12,774 bases of DNA, taken from NCBI GenBank assembly GCA_016932895.1, contig JAFGCA010000743.1, forward strand, positions 1-12,774. Direction: 5' to 3'. The notes under the pieces are model-generated. The model was not told where the DNA came from and searched no databases. It was given only the letters and a program-made list of their open reading frames with translations. How positions within the stretch are numbered: position 1 is the stretch's first letter; every line of letters begins with the position of its first letter. The translations under genes were made by a program, and so were the position numbers. This DNA comes from Sedimentisphaerales bacterium. Lineage in GTDB: Bacteria > Planctomycetota > Phycisphaerae > Sedimentisphaerales > SG8-4. Shown here piece by piece: positions 1 to 6,729 of the stretch.

Positions 1-192
1 CTCCAGGGCGGCGACATTCGTTTGCAGATCGGCTATCCCGGCCTCCATCTCGGCGATCTGCCGGCTTCGCTCCTGGGCGGTCGCGGGAACCGCCAGAGCC
101 AGAAGCAACAGCGGAATCCACCTTCCGAACCCGCGCGTGGATCCGGCGAGACTCCGGATGCGTCCGCGATGCTCAACGACGTGTGCAATCAT
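1..192 (-). CDS. Exported coiled-coil protein, N-terminal fragment (runs off the left edge)
   Basis: Only the first 64 codons are inside the window; the rest lies to the left. The start ATG is at 192-190 and overlaps the TGA of the ankyrin gene (ATGA), so the two are very likely translationally coupled in one operon. A Shine-Dalgarno GGAGG at 204-200, 7 nt upstream, supports this start. The protein opens with a basic stretch, then a hydrophobic core near residues 26-38 (WIPLLLLALAVP) ending in ATAQ, which fits a signal peptide cleaved about residue 40. After that comes a heptad-like, charged segment (QIAEMEAGIADLQ) that looks like the start of a coiled coil. The function cannot be named from this piece. 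Exported proteins that start with a short coiled coil are common among planctomycete envelope proteins. Confidence is high that it is a gene, low on its role. Confidence 0.8.
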   Translation of the reverse strand, partial: MIAHVVEHRGRIRSLAGSTRGFGRWIPLLLLALAVPATAQERSRQIAEMEAGIADLQTNVAALE

Positions 193-2195
193 CTTCGATC
201 CTCCAGAGTCTCGAGCGACGGGAAGAACGGTCGCGTCCGGATCTCCGCGACCCGCCATAGGCCGTCCGCATGCCGCCATAGAAGGTCGGCGATAAACTCG
301 TCGGTCTCCGCTTCGATGTCCGGGACTTTGAGCCAGGCGCGGGCGCGCCCCGTCTCGCCGTGGACTTCCGCGGAGAGGACCCTGAACTCGAAGCGGGCGG
401 TCTCCAAGTCCATCGGCGCCTGCATCGCAAGGTCCGCGGTCACGAACTGCGCAACGCGACCGCCGGCGCCCGCAGCCAGCGAGTGAAGAAACTCGCCGGT
501 GCGCTGACGCACGGCGGATGCTTCAGGGCCTTGCGAGAGCTTCTCGCACGCCTGTTTGAGGATCTGTCGCGCCGGTTCTCCCGCGGCCAGATCGAGCGCC
601 GTGCATCCCGCGTGCGTACGTGCATTCGCATAGGCGCCGCCGGCGAGCAGGCCGGCGACGGCCTCTGCGCGTCCGAACGACGCGGCCAGATGCAGCGGCG
701 TCGCGCCGCGCTCATCGGCCATGTCCACCGCCGCCCCCCGTTCGCACAGGAGCCGGATCATCTCCACGCGTCCGGCGGCGGCGGCCAGATGCAGCGGGGT
801 GCGGCCCTGCATGTCGGTGGCCTCCAGCACCTGCCGGCGCGCCAGGTATGCTTCGAAGGACGGCCGCGAGGCCACGTCGCCTGCGGCGCCCTTCTGCTGC
901 GAGCCGTACTCCGGACTGAACAGATTCAGCGGCCGCCCACCCGTGACATCGATCTCCACCGGCGCCTGGGATGGCGGTCCTGCCGCCAGCAACTCCTCGG
1001 CGGCTTCGACGTGTCCACCGGCCGCCGCAAGGTGCAGCGGCGTACGGCCGGCGCCGTCGCGCAACGTCGGGTCGGCGCCCTGCGCCATCAAAGTGCGGAT
1101 GCGGTCCGCAGCGCCCGCGGCGGCCGCGGCCAGTAACCCCTCGTCCCGATCCGCGCCTGCCGACAGGGTCGCGGACGGCGGGCCGGCGGACGTATCTACG
1201 CGTTGCGACGCCGGATCGGCCGTCGCGGCCGGACCGCTGGAGAAATGCCGTACGCGGCCCATGTACTGACAGGCCACGCGAGTGAATTCGTCCGCTGCAC
1301 GCAGATCGACGATCACGGGATGCTCGAACCCGGCGCGAAGCTGAATCTCCTCGCAACCGACGTCCATTTGGACGAGCTCGCGTGACTGTGACGCCCCAAA
1401 CCGAAGTGTCGTGCTTCGCACAAACGGCTCGGGCTCTCGCGCGGCGGCGCCGGGTGACGCCGCCCACACCGGTTGCCCATCCGGATGAAAGAGACGCAGC
1501 TCGACATGCGCATCGGCCGCGACGGCCGGCTGGCGTGCGATTGTCGCCGAGACGTGGATCCGCGGCGCCGCCCACGTGCTCGGCCGCCGGGGGTCGTCGC
1601 CCATGCCGGCGACGTTGCGCTCCGGCCCGTTGCTCACGTTGGTCTCGGTGACAAGATCCACCAGATGCAGACCGCCGGCTGCGGGATCTTGGTCGCCCGG
1701 CGGATAGGCGATGCGTTGCTCGATGCTCGCATGCAATCCGCCGCAGCGTACTCGCAGGGTGGCTCGCAGCGGGTGCTGCCGGTTCGCCGGCAGATCGAGC
1801 ACGCCCTCCGGCACCAGGAAACGCGACGGGTTCCAGTAGGCGGGGTCGAAGCGGACACGATCCTGGCCGGTGAGGCGGAAGTGGCCGGCGCCATCGCGCC
1901 AGGCGGCCGGCGCAGCGGCGACGGCACGCACCGGATTCCCCGCGGCGTCGCGCAATTCGAGTTCCAGGTCGAGCTGCGCGTCCATCAGGCCGCGTCCCTT
2001 GATCACCGCGCAGAGGGTCGGAGCCGGGCGGCCGTTCCAGGCGCCGCTGCGGTCGATCCACAGCCGTTCGATACAGAGCAGCCGCGGCGCCGGCGGCTCG
2101 GCGACGGCCGGGACCTGTGCGACGACGGGGACACAGGTGCTCGCAAGGATGACTGTCCCGAGTGTCAGGCCCCGCAACCAGGCCAGGTGGAGCAT
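189..2195 (-). CDS. Exported ankyrin-repeat protein with NTF2-like C-terminal region
   Basis: Protein of 668 residues. The start chosen is ATG at 2195, because AAGGAG sits 6 nt upstream and a clean signal peptide follows (residues 1-27, hydrophobic core LTLGTVILAS, ending VVAQ); the frame stays open to 2318 but that extension has no ribosome site. Residues about 30-330 are beta-rich and unrecognised. Ankyrin repeats follow: about 350-405, then an insertion of about 50 residues (407-459), then about 460-550, with the family's (R/A)TPLHLAA motif at 384, 464 and 498 (approximate) and a degenerate TALDLAA near 531. Residues about 560-655 have the helix-then-curved-sheet pattern of NTF2/SnoaL-like folds (my inference, ending in LLWRHADGLWRVAEI). 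Ankyrin repeats bind proteins; an exported one probably acts in the periplasm or at the surface. It is first in an operon with the truncated coiled-coil gene and is divergent from the sigma factor gene. Export and ankyrin calls are firm; the partner is unknown. Confidence 0.88.
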   Translation of the reverse strand: MLHLAWLRGLTLGTVILASTCVPVVAQVPAVAEPPAPRLLCIERLWIDRSGAWNGRPAPTLCAVIKGRGLMDAQLDLELELRDAAGNPVRAVAAAPAAWRDGAGHFRLTGQDRVRFDPAYWNPSRFLVPEGVLDLPANRQHPLRATLRVRCGGLHASIEQRIAYPPGDQDPAAGGLHLVDLVTETNVSNGPERNVAGMGDDPRRPSTWAAPRIHVSATIARQPAVAADAHVELRLFHPDGQPVWAASPGAAAREPEPFVRSTTLRFGASQSRELVQMDVGCEEIQLRAGFEHPVIVDLRAADEFTRVACQYMGRVRHFSSGPAATADPASQRVDTSAGPPSATLSAGADRDEGLLAAAAAGAADRIRTLMAQGADPTLRDGAGRTPLHLAAAGGHVEAAEELLAAGPPSQAPVEIDVTGGRPLNLFSPEYGSQQKGAAGDVASRPSFEAYLARRQVLEATDMQGRTPLHLAAAAGRVEMIRLLCERGAAVDMADERGATPLHLAASFGRAEAVAGLLAGGAYANARTHAGCTALDLAAGEPARQILKQACEKLSQGPEASAVRQRTGEFLHSLAAGAGGRVAQFVTADLAMQAPMDLETARFEFRVLSAEVHGETGRARAWLKVPDIEAETDEFIADLLWRHADGLWRVAEIRTRPFFPSLETLEDRR

Positions 2196-2200
2196 GGCAA

Positions 2201-2211
2201 TCTCCTTCTCC
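2201..2211 (-). promoter_or_regulatory. Ribosome binding site that fixes the ankyrin gene start
   Basis: Read on the minus strand this is GGAGAAGGAGA, an extended purine-rich Shine-Dalgarno. Its AAGGAG core ends 6 nt before the ATG at 2195. The alternative in-frame ATGs at 2216, 2276 and 2318 have no comparable site and would put a polar segment in front of the signal peptide. Confidence 0.75.
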
Positions 2212-2274
2212 GTCATGAGCGGATCGTACCCGTTCAGCGAGTGGATCGGCCGATGCGATCGGCGGTCTATCGCC

Positions 2275-2303
2275 ATTGTCCTGTTGTCCCCGATCCGATG
2301 CAA
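2275..2303 (-). promoter_or_regulatory. Candidate promoter for the ankyrin operon
   Basis: On the minus strand, TTGCAT (2303-2298), 17 nt, then GACAAT (2280-2275). The -35 matches 4 of 6 and the -10 matches 4 of 6 consensus bases. Transcription would start near 2268, leaving a leader of about 73 nt before the ATG at 2195. It is weak on its own; the support is the identical -10 context in the opposite-facing candidate. Confidence 0.35.
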
Positions 2304-2399
2304 GGACTTTTTGCACACTCCGGCGCGGGCGGATACGGCCTCCTCGTGGGGGAGCGTCTTGGCAATCCGGCCGCACCCGATTCAGGGGGATGTAGACAC

Positions 2400-2428
2400 T
2401 TGAAATCCTGGCCCGGTTGTCGGACAAT
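2400..2428 (+). promoter_or_regulatory. Candidate sigma-70 promoter for the ECF sigma factor gene
   Basis: TTGAAA at 2400-2405 and GACAAT at 2423-2428, separated by exactly 17 nt. The -35 matches 5 of 6 consensus bases and the -10 matches 4 of 6. A transcript would begin near 2435, giving a leader of about 65 nt. That excludes the in-frame ATG at 2427, which would lie inside the -10 box. Confidence 0.45.
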
Positions 2429-2498
2429 GGCGCCGTCGGGGATCCGACACGTCACGGAGGGTTCGCCAACGCGACCCGCGCCGGGAATCCGAATCGCC

Positions 2499-3077
2499 AT
2501 GAGCGACGTAACACGCATTCTGAACGCCATCGAGCGGGGCGACGCGGGGGCTGCGGATGAACTCTTGCCGCTGGTCTATCACGAGCTGCGCCTGCTGGCC
2601 GCCCAGAGACTGTCGCACGAGCCGCCGGGCCAGACCCTCCAGGCCACCGCGCTGGTGCATGAGGCGTACCTCCGTCTGGTCGGACTGGAGAATCCAACGT
2701 GGCGGAGCAAGAACCATTTCTTCGTCGCCGCCGCGGAGGCCATGAGACGAATCCTGATCGACCAGGCCCGTCACAAAAGGAGTCTCAAGCACGGCGGAAA
2801 CCGCGAACGGGTCCCGCTGGACGAGACCGTCCGCGCCACGGAGGCCCAGCGGCTGTCCGACGATCTGGTCGACCTGGACGAGGCCCTGGAGAAGCTGTCC
2901 CGGCAGGACCGCGTGAAGGCGGATCTGGTCAAGCTCCGGTACTTCGCGGGCCTGACGGGCGAGCAGGCGGCCGCGGCACTGGGCCTTTCCCATGCGACCG
3001 CCGAACGGTACTGGGACTACGCCAGTTCATGGCTCCGCCTGGAAATCCACACCCGCCGCCAGAGCCGGGAACGCTGA
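2499..3077 (+). CDS. ECF-type RNA polymerase sigma factor (kinase-linked planctomycete type)
   Basis: Protein of 192 residues, close to the usual 180-190 of the Sig-70_X6 (TIGR02999-like) family. Region 2 spans about residues 10-95, with the family block LVHEAYLRLV (53-62) followed by WRSKNHFFVAAAEAMRRILIDQARH, which forms the core-binding and -10 recognition part. Region 4 spans about 125-180, with a helix-turn-helix (LTGEQAAAALGLSHATAERYW) for the -35 element. The ATG at 2499 fits the family start (MSDVTRILNAIERGD), although no strong Shine-Dalgarno stands before it. No anti-sigma factor gene is adjacent; instead the next gene, 87 bp on, is a membrane Ser/Thr kinase, the known arrangement for this group in planctomycetes and acidobacteria. 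By analogy with other kinase-linked ECF factors, activity is probably set by phosphorylation rather than by anti-sigma release; this is inference. The annotation as a sigma factor is firm. Confidence 0.93.
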   Translation: MSDVTRILNAIERGDAGAADELLPLVYHELRLLAAQRLSHEPPGQTLQATALVHEAYLRLVGLENPTWRSKNHFFVAAAEAMRRILIDQARHKRSLKHGGNRERVPLDETVRATEAQRLSDDLVDLDEALEKLSRQDRVKADLVKLRYFAGLTGEQAAAALGLSHATAERYWDYASSWLRLEIHTRRQSRER

Positions 3078-3164
3078 AATTTCTTTCCGAATTCGCCCGT
3101 TTCCTGAGGGAATTCGCGCGTCCGTTTGCGCTTCTGTAGATAGTGGCCGTTTGAGAGACAATCG
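3078..3164 (+). promoter_or_regulatory. Sigma-kinase intergenic gap with a repeated GAATTCGCnCGT motif
   Basis: An 87-bp gap. GAATTCGCCCGT at 3089-3100 and GAATTCGCGCGT at 3110-3121 match at 11 of 12 bases and start exactly 21 bp apart, two helical turns, so a protein bound to both would sit on one face of the DNA. GAGAGA at 3154-3159 is a weak ribosome site for the kinase. No terminator is visible, so read-through from the sigma gene is likely. The motif could be an autoregulatory site or part of a promoter. Confidence 0.45.
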
Positions 3165-6100
3165 ATGGCAAGAGAACTCCAAGACGAAGAGACGCTCTAC
3201 TACGCCGCCCTCCGCCGGCCTCCTGGGGAACGCATCGCTTTTCTCAGGGCCGCCTGTGGTGAGGATGCGGAACTCCTGGAGCGGATCGAGTCGCTGCTGG
3301 CGATTCGCGACGCCCAGGGCAACTTCCTCGAATCGCCCCCGTTCATCGAGCAGCCGCCGATGAGCACGGCGCCCTGTGAAGGCCCCGGAACCGTCATCGG
3401 GAGATACAAACTGCTGGAGAGAATCGGCGAAGGCGGGATGGCGGTGGTCTACATGGCCGAGCAGGAGCAGCCCATCCGACGGAAGGTCGCTCTCAAGATC
3501 ATCAAGCTGGGCATGGATACGCGGCAGGTGATCGCCCGCTTTGACGCGGAAAGGCAGGCGCTGGCTCTCATGGACCATCCGGGCATCGCCAAGGTGCACG
3601 ATGCGGGGGCCACCGAGACCGGGCGGCCCTACTTCGTCATGGAGCTGGTCCGCGGCGTCTCCATGACCGAATACTGCGACCGAAACCATCTGGACACCAA
3701 GGACCGGCTGGAGTTGTTCACCCAGGTCTGCCACGCCGTGCAGCACGCCCATCAGAAAGGCATCATCCATCGCGATCTCAAGCCTTCCAACGTGATGGTC
3801 GCGCACTACGACGGCAGGCCGGTCCCCAAGGTGATCGATTTCGGCATTGCCAAGGCCACGAACCAGCGCCTGACGGAAAAGACCCTCTTCACCCGCTATG
3901 CCCAAATTATCGGCACACCCGCCTACATGAGCCCGGAGCAGGCGGAACTCAGCGCCCTGGACGTCGACACCCGCTCGGACATCTACTCGCTGGGCGTGCT
4001 GCTCTACGAATTGCTCACCGGGACCACGCCGTTCAGCGAGCAGGAGCTTCGCAAGGCCGGCTACGCCGAGATGCAGAGGGTCATCCGAGAACAGGAGCCC
4101 GTCAAACCCTCGACGAAGATCAGCACCCTGGGCGACACGTCGACCGAGATCGCCGAACGCCGCGGCTGCACACCCGATCTTCTCAGAAGGGCCATCCGGG
4201 GCGATCTCGACTGGATCGTCATGAAGTCGCTGGAGAAGGACCGCGCCCGGCGCTACGAGTCGGTCAGCGAGTTGACGGCTGATATCAAGCGGCATCTGGC
4301 CAATGAGCCTGTACTGGCCGGTGCGCCGAGCGCATGGTATCGCATGAGGAAGTTCGTGCAACGCCGTCGTACCCTGGTGAGGGTGGTCCTGGCCGTCAGC
4401 GTCGCCTTGCTCATCGGATTGGTCGTCAGCACGTCGCTCTACCTTCGCGTCAAGCGAGCCACGGCGATGGTCGCGACCCTGGATCAGCAGATAGAAATCG
4501 ACCGACGGCTGACCACGGCGCAGCGACTCTATGCGGAGGGCCGCTACGGCGCGGCGTGGGCCCAGATGCGAGACCGCGAGGCGGACTGGACGACGAGTTG
4601 TAAGGCTCAACTCCTGTACGCGCAGATCCTGTCCGATCTGGGACGCACGGAAGATGCACGGGCACGTTTGGAGCAGCTTGTCGATGCCGACTCCGAGACG
4701 GCCGGCGCCGCGCACGGTCTGCTGGCGCGTCTTTGTCGATCGACCGACCCGGTGAAGTCGACTGACCACCGCCTGTGGGCAGAGAGGTTGCTGCCTCACA
4801 CTGCCAATGGGTATGCTCTACGCGCCATCACGGCGGCAACGCCGGCTGAGGCATTGCGATGGTTAAATGAGGCTCTGCAGATCGATCCAGGCCACCACGC
4901 GTCACGCCAGGCGCGCGCGTTGGTACACTATGGACGGCGTGACCATGCCAGCATGCTACGCGACGCAGAGGCGGTCATTGCCTTGCGCCCGAAAGATTCT
5001 CTCGGCTACGCGCTCCGAGCGCTGGCCCACCGGGGGTCAAGTGCGTTGCCGGAGGCGCTGTCCGACCAGACTCGAGCTATCGAACTGTGCGAAGTGAAGA
5101 GTGAACTGGCGCCCCTGTTGGACCATCGCCAGGAGACCTATTGGCGCATGGGGGACTATCGTGCCGCTTTGCAGGATGCGCAGCGATGCGTAGACCTTGC
5201 CCCCGACACGCTCGAGTACCACGCGTCGTTGGGCAGGGTACTCTTCAAGCTTGAACAGTACGACGCATCTGAACGGGAATTCGCACGATTACAGGGACGG
5301 GACGCCTTGTGGCAAGCCGTGAGAACAATGATTGGCTGTGCCTTTGAAACCGCCGGCGCGGGAGAGCCGGTGGAAATCCCGGAGAGCTTGGCTAAGACGT
5401 GGCCCTTCCTACACATGCCCAAGTACGTTCACCTGCACGCGCAGTTGTCGCAGAAGGCCGTCCCTTTGGTGCGGGGGAGCTTTGACATATCGTCCTGGTC
5501 GCCGGACGGCAAGTACCTGGCCTACGCGCGATCCGAGCTATGTGGCTGGGGTGATGACGTGTTGGAGACGACAGGCTCGCAGAGCCCCGTCGAAGCCAGG
5601 GGAATCGAAATTCTTGATCTCGCGTCCGGCGAGACACGCCTCCTGGCAACCTCCGGTGGCGGTCCTGCCTGGTCGCCGGACGGTCGCTACATCGCCTACG
5701 TTCGTGCCGGCGGCATGCTGGCAGGGCCGGCCTCCGAGATATGGTTGATTCCGGCCCAGGGCGGCGAGCCGAGACGCCTGGCGCAGGGCGCGCATCCGAA
5801 TTGGACGAACCGCTCCACGCGTCTGTACTACCACTCGCGCAGCGACGAAGCGGTCTACTGCATCGACGTCGCGGCTCCTGAGGCCAAACCGACGTATATC
5901 GCCGATTGTCCGGGTTGGTATCCGCAGGTGTCACCGGATGAGCGCCATTTGGCCTATGCCGTCAACGGTGAATTGACCGTAATCGACCTCACCTCCGGGG
6001 GGACTGTCGTTCACTGGGTCGTGCCCGGCCCCGAGCCCTATTGCTGTGTGCGCTGGTCTCCCGACGGCAAGGAGATCAGTGTCAGTTCATTGGGGCTGCG

Positions 6101-6566
6101 CGACCATTGCTCGGGTTTGTGGATCTTCGACTTCGAACGTCGGCAAGGATGGCATCTTCTCGATTCCGAAGCCATCAGTTGCAATTGGTCCAGAGACCGA
6201 TCGCGTATCGCACTCGATCTGGCTTTCCCCGTGAGCCAGATCTGGACGGCTCAGGTAGATCCGAACCTGCCCACCTGGCAAGCGCTGGCGCCGCTCCAGA
6301 CGCGAGGCGAGTACCTTCGCAGTCAATGGCCCAGGTTCGTGGCATCGTATGCCCGGGCCTGGTCGTCCCGCAAGCCGTTTGTCCTGGACAATCTACGGGC
6401 GGTCGGGGTGAATCAGTACGAACACGGGCAGTACGAGGATGCACTTTGGACCCTCCAACGGGTGGCAGAAATCCCGGTTGCCCATGGCGCTGCGCCCGAT
6501 GCTGAAGCGCTGGCCCATGTGGACGCGATCCGGCATCAGCTTGGCCGGCGCGACGAGGAGGACTGA
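3165..6566 (+). CDS. Membrane Ser/Thr protein kinase with TPR and TolB/WD40-like propeller sensor region
   Basis: Protein of 1133 residues. Residues 1-60 are a helical leader with the pattern ERIAFLRAACGEDAELLERI seen at the front of many planctomycete and acidobacterial kinases. The kinase domain spans about 78-380: Gly-rich loop IGEGGMAVVY (87-96), catalytic lysine K111 in VALK, catalytic loop HRDLKPSN (202-209, D204), DFG (225-227) and GTPAYMSPEQ (250-259). All key residues are present, so it should be active. One transmembrane helix lies at about 404-427 (LVRVVLAVSVALLIGLVVS). Beyond it come TPR-like helices (about 445-705), then PD40/TolB-type blades marked by WSPDG(K/R)(Y)xAY at about 778, 836, 922 and 964, and a last TPR-like unit (about 1076-1100). 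Expected topology is kinase in the cytoplasm and sensor outside. It probably phosphorylates the sigma factor encoded just upstream. The input signal is unknown. Confidence 0.93.
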   Translation: MARELQDEETLYYAALRRPPGERIAFLRAACGEDAELLERIESLLAIRDAQGNFLESPPFIEQPPMSTAPCEGPGTVIGRYKLLERIGEGGMAVVYMAEQEQPIRRKVALKIIKLGMDTRQVIARFDAERQALALMDHPGIAKVHDAGATETGRPYFVMELVRGVSMTEYCDRNHLDTKDRLELFTQVCHAVQHAHQKGIIHRDLKPSNVMVAHYDGRPVPKVIDFGIAKATNQRLTEKTLFTRYAQIIGTPAYMSPEQAELSALDVDTRSDIYSLGVLLYELLTGTTPFSEQELRKAGYAEMQRVIREQEPVKPSTKISTLGDTSTEIAERRGCTPDLLRRAIRGDLDWIVMKSLEKDRARRYESVSELTADIKRHLANEPVLAGAPSAWYRMRKFVQRRRTLVRVVLAVSVALLIGLVVSTSLYLRVKRATAMVATLDQQIEIDRRLTTAQRLYAEGRYGAAWAQMRDREADWTTSCKAQLLYAQILSDLGRTEDARARLEQLVDADSETAGAAHGLLARLCRSTDPVKSTDHRLWAERLLPHTANGYALRAITAATPAEALRWLNEALQIDPGHHASRQARALVHYGRRDHASMLRDAEAVIALRPKDSLGYALRALAHRGSSALPEALSDQTRAIELCEVKSELAPLLDHRQETYWRMGDYRAALQDAQRCVDLAPDTLEYHASLGRVLFKLEQYDASEREFARLQGRDALWQAVRTMIGCAFETAGAGEPVEIPESLAKTWPFLHMPKYVHLHAQLSQKAVPLVRGSFDISSWSPDGKYLAYARSELCGWGDDVLETTGSQSPVEARGIEILDLASGETRLLATSGGGPAWSPDGRYIAYVRAGGMLAGPASEIWLIPAQGGEPRRLAQGAHPNWTNRSTRLYYHSRSDEAVYCIDVAAPEAKPTYIADCPGWYPQVSPDERHLAYAVNGELTVIDLTSGGTVVHWVVPGPEPYCCVRWSPDGKEISVSSLGLRDHCSGLWIFDFERRQGWHLLDSEAISCNWSRDRSRIALDLAFPVSQIWTAQVDPNLPTWQALAPLQTRGEYLRSQWPRFVASYARAWSSRKPFVLDNLRAVGVNQYEHGQYEDALWTLQRVAEIPVAHGAAPDAEALAHVDAIRHQLGRRDEED

Positions 6567-6729
6567 TATGTAGAGACGGCATGCGGTCGACGTCACGACG
6601 ACGGAGAAGGGAGTTTGGAGAATTCCCCAGATGATAGTTGTTGCGCAGATGGTCTGCGCTCACGCAGACTACGACGCTCGTTTGTCGTGTGTCATAACCC
6701 TCGGTAGGGTAAGAAAGGAAGGTGGAAAC
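6567..6729 (+). promoter_or_regulatory. Leader of the beta-helix gene with alternative hairpins
   Basis: No gene is supported in this 163-bp gap. GCGCAGA (6643-6649) pairs perfectly with TCTGCGC (6653-6659) across a 3-nt loop, and GTCTGCG (6652-6658) pairs perfectly with CGCAGAC (6663-6669) across a 4-nt loop. The middle arm is shared, so the two hairpins exclude each other. No run of T follows either one. An in-frame ATG at 6631 has a distant GGAG, but the residues it would add do not look like a signal peptide. Confidence 0.5.
6716..6725 (+). promoter_or_regulatory. Ribosome binding site that fixes the beta-helix gene start
   Basis: AGGAAGGTGG ends 4 nt before the ATG at 6730. It is much better placed than the GGAG at 6617-6620 ahead of the in-frame ATG at 6631, and the protein started at 6730 begins directly with a signal peptide. 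Confidence 0.7.

Larger units (their letters stand above)
2196..2498. promoter_or_regulatory. Divergent control region between the ankyrin operon and the sigma factor gene
   Basis: This 303-bp gap has no convincing gene. It must carry the start signals of both flanking transcripts. It holds two candidate promoters facing away from each other (listed separately), both with GACAAT as -10 hexamer. Both -10 elements lie in the same 11-mer, GGACAATGGCG, at 2281-2271 (minus) and 2422-2432 (plus). These sit 76 and 67 nt from their start codons. The long open frame that crosses this region from 1473 is antisense to the ankyrin gene and is not taken as coding. Confidence 0.6.

Noticed and set aside
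360..1136. 258-residue plus-strand frame
   Set aside because: Antisense to the ankyrin repeats; its apparent repetitiveness mirrors the repeats on the other strand.
712..2427. 571-residue minus-strand frame overlapping the ankyrin gene
   Set aside because: Arg/Gly/Ala-rich translation with no domain; the ankyrin frame has motifs, a signal peptide and a ribosome site.
1473..2498. 342-residue open extension upstream of the sigma factor in the same frame
   Set aside because: It is antisense to the ankyrin gene, has no ribosome site, and the sigma family starts at the ATG chosen. The proposed promoter lies inside it.
2427..2498. Alternative sigma factor start at ATG 2427
   Set aside because: It lies in the candidate -10 box, adds residues outside the family and has no Shine-Dalgarno.
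3027..4799. 590-residue open frame on the minus strand
   Set aside because: It is fully antisense to the kinase gene, whose domains are clear; a GC-driven shadow.
6631..6729. Start of the beta-helix gene at ATG 6631
   Set aside because: The added residues are not signal-like and the ribosome site is weak; the ATG at 6730 has both a good site and a signal peptide.
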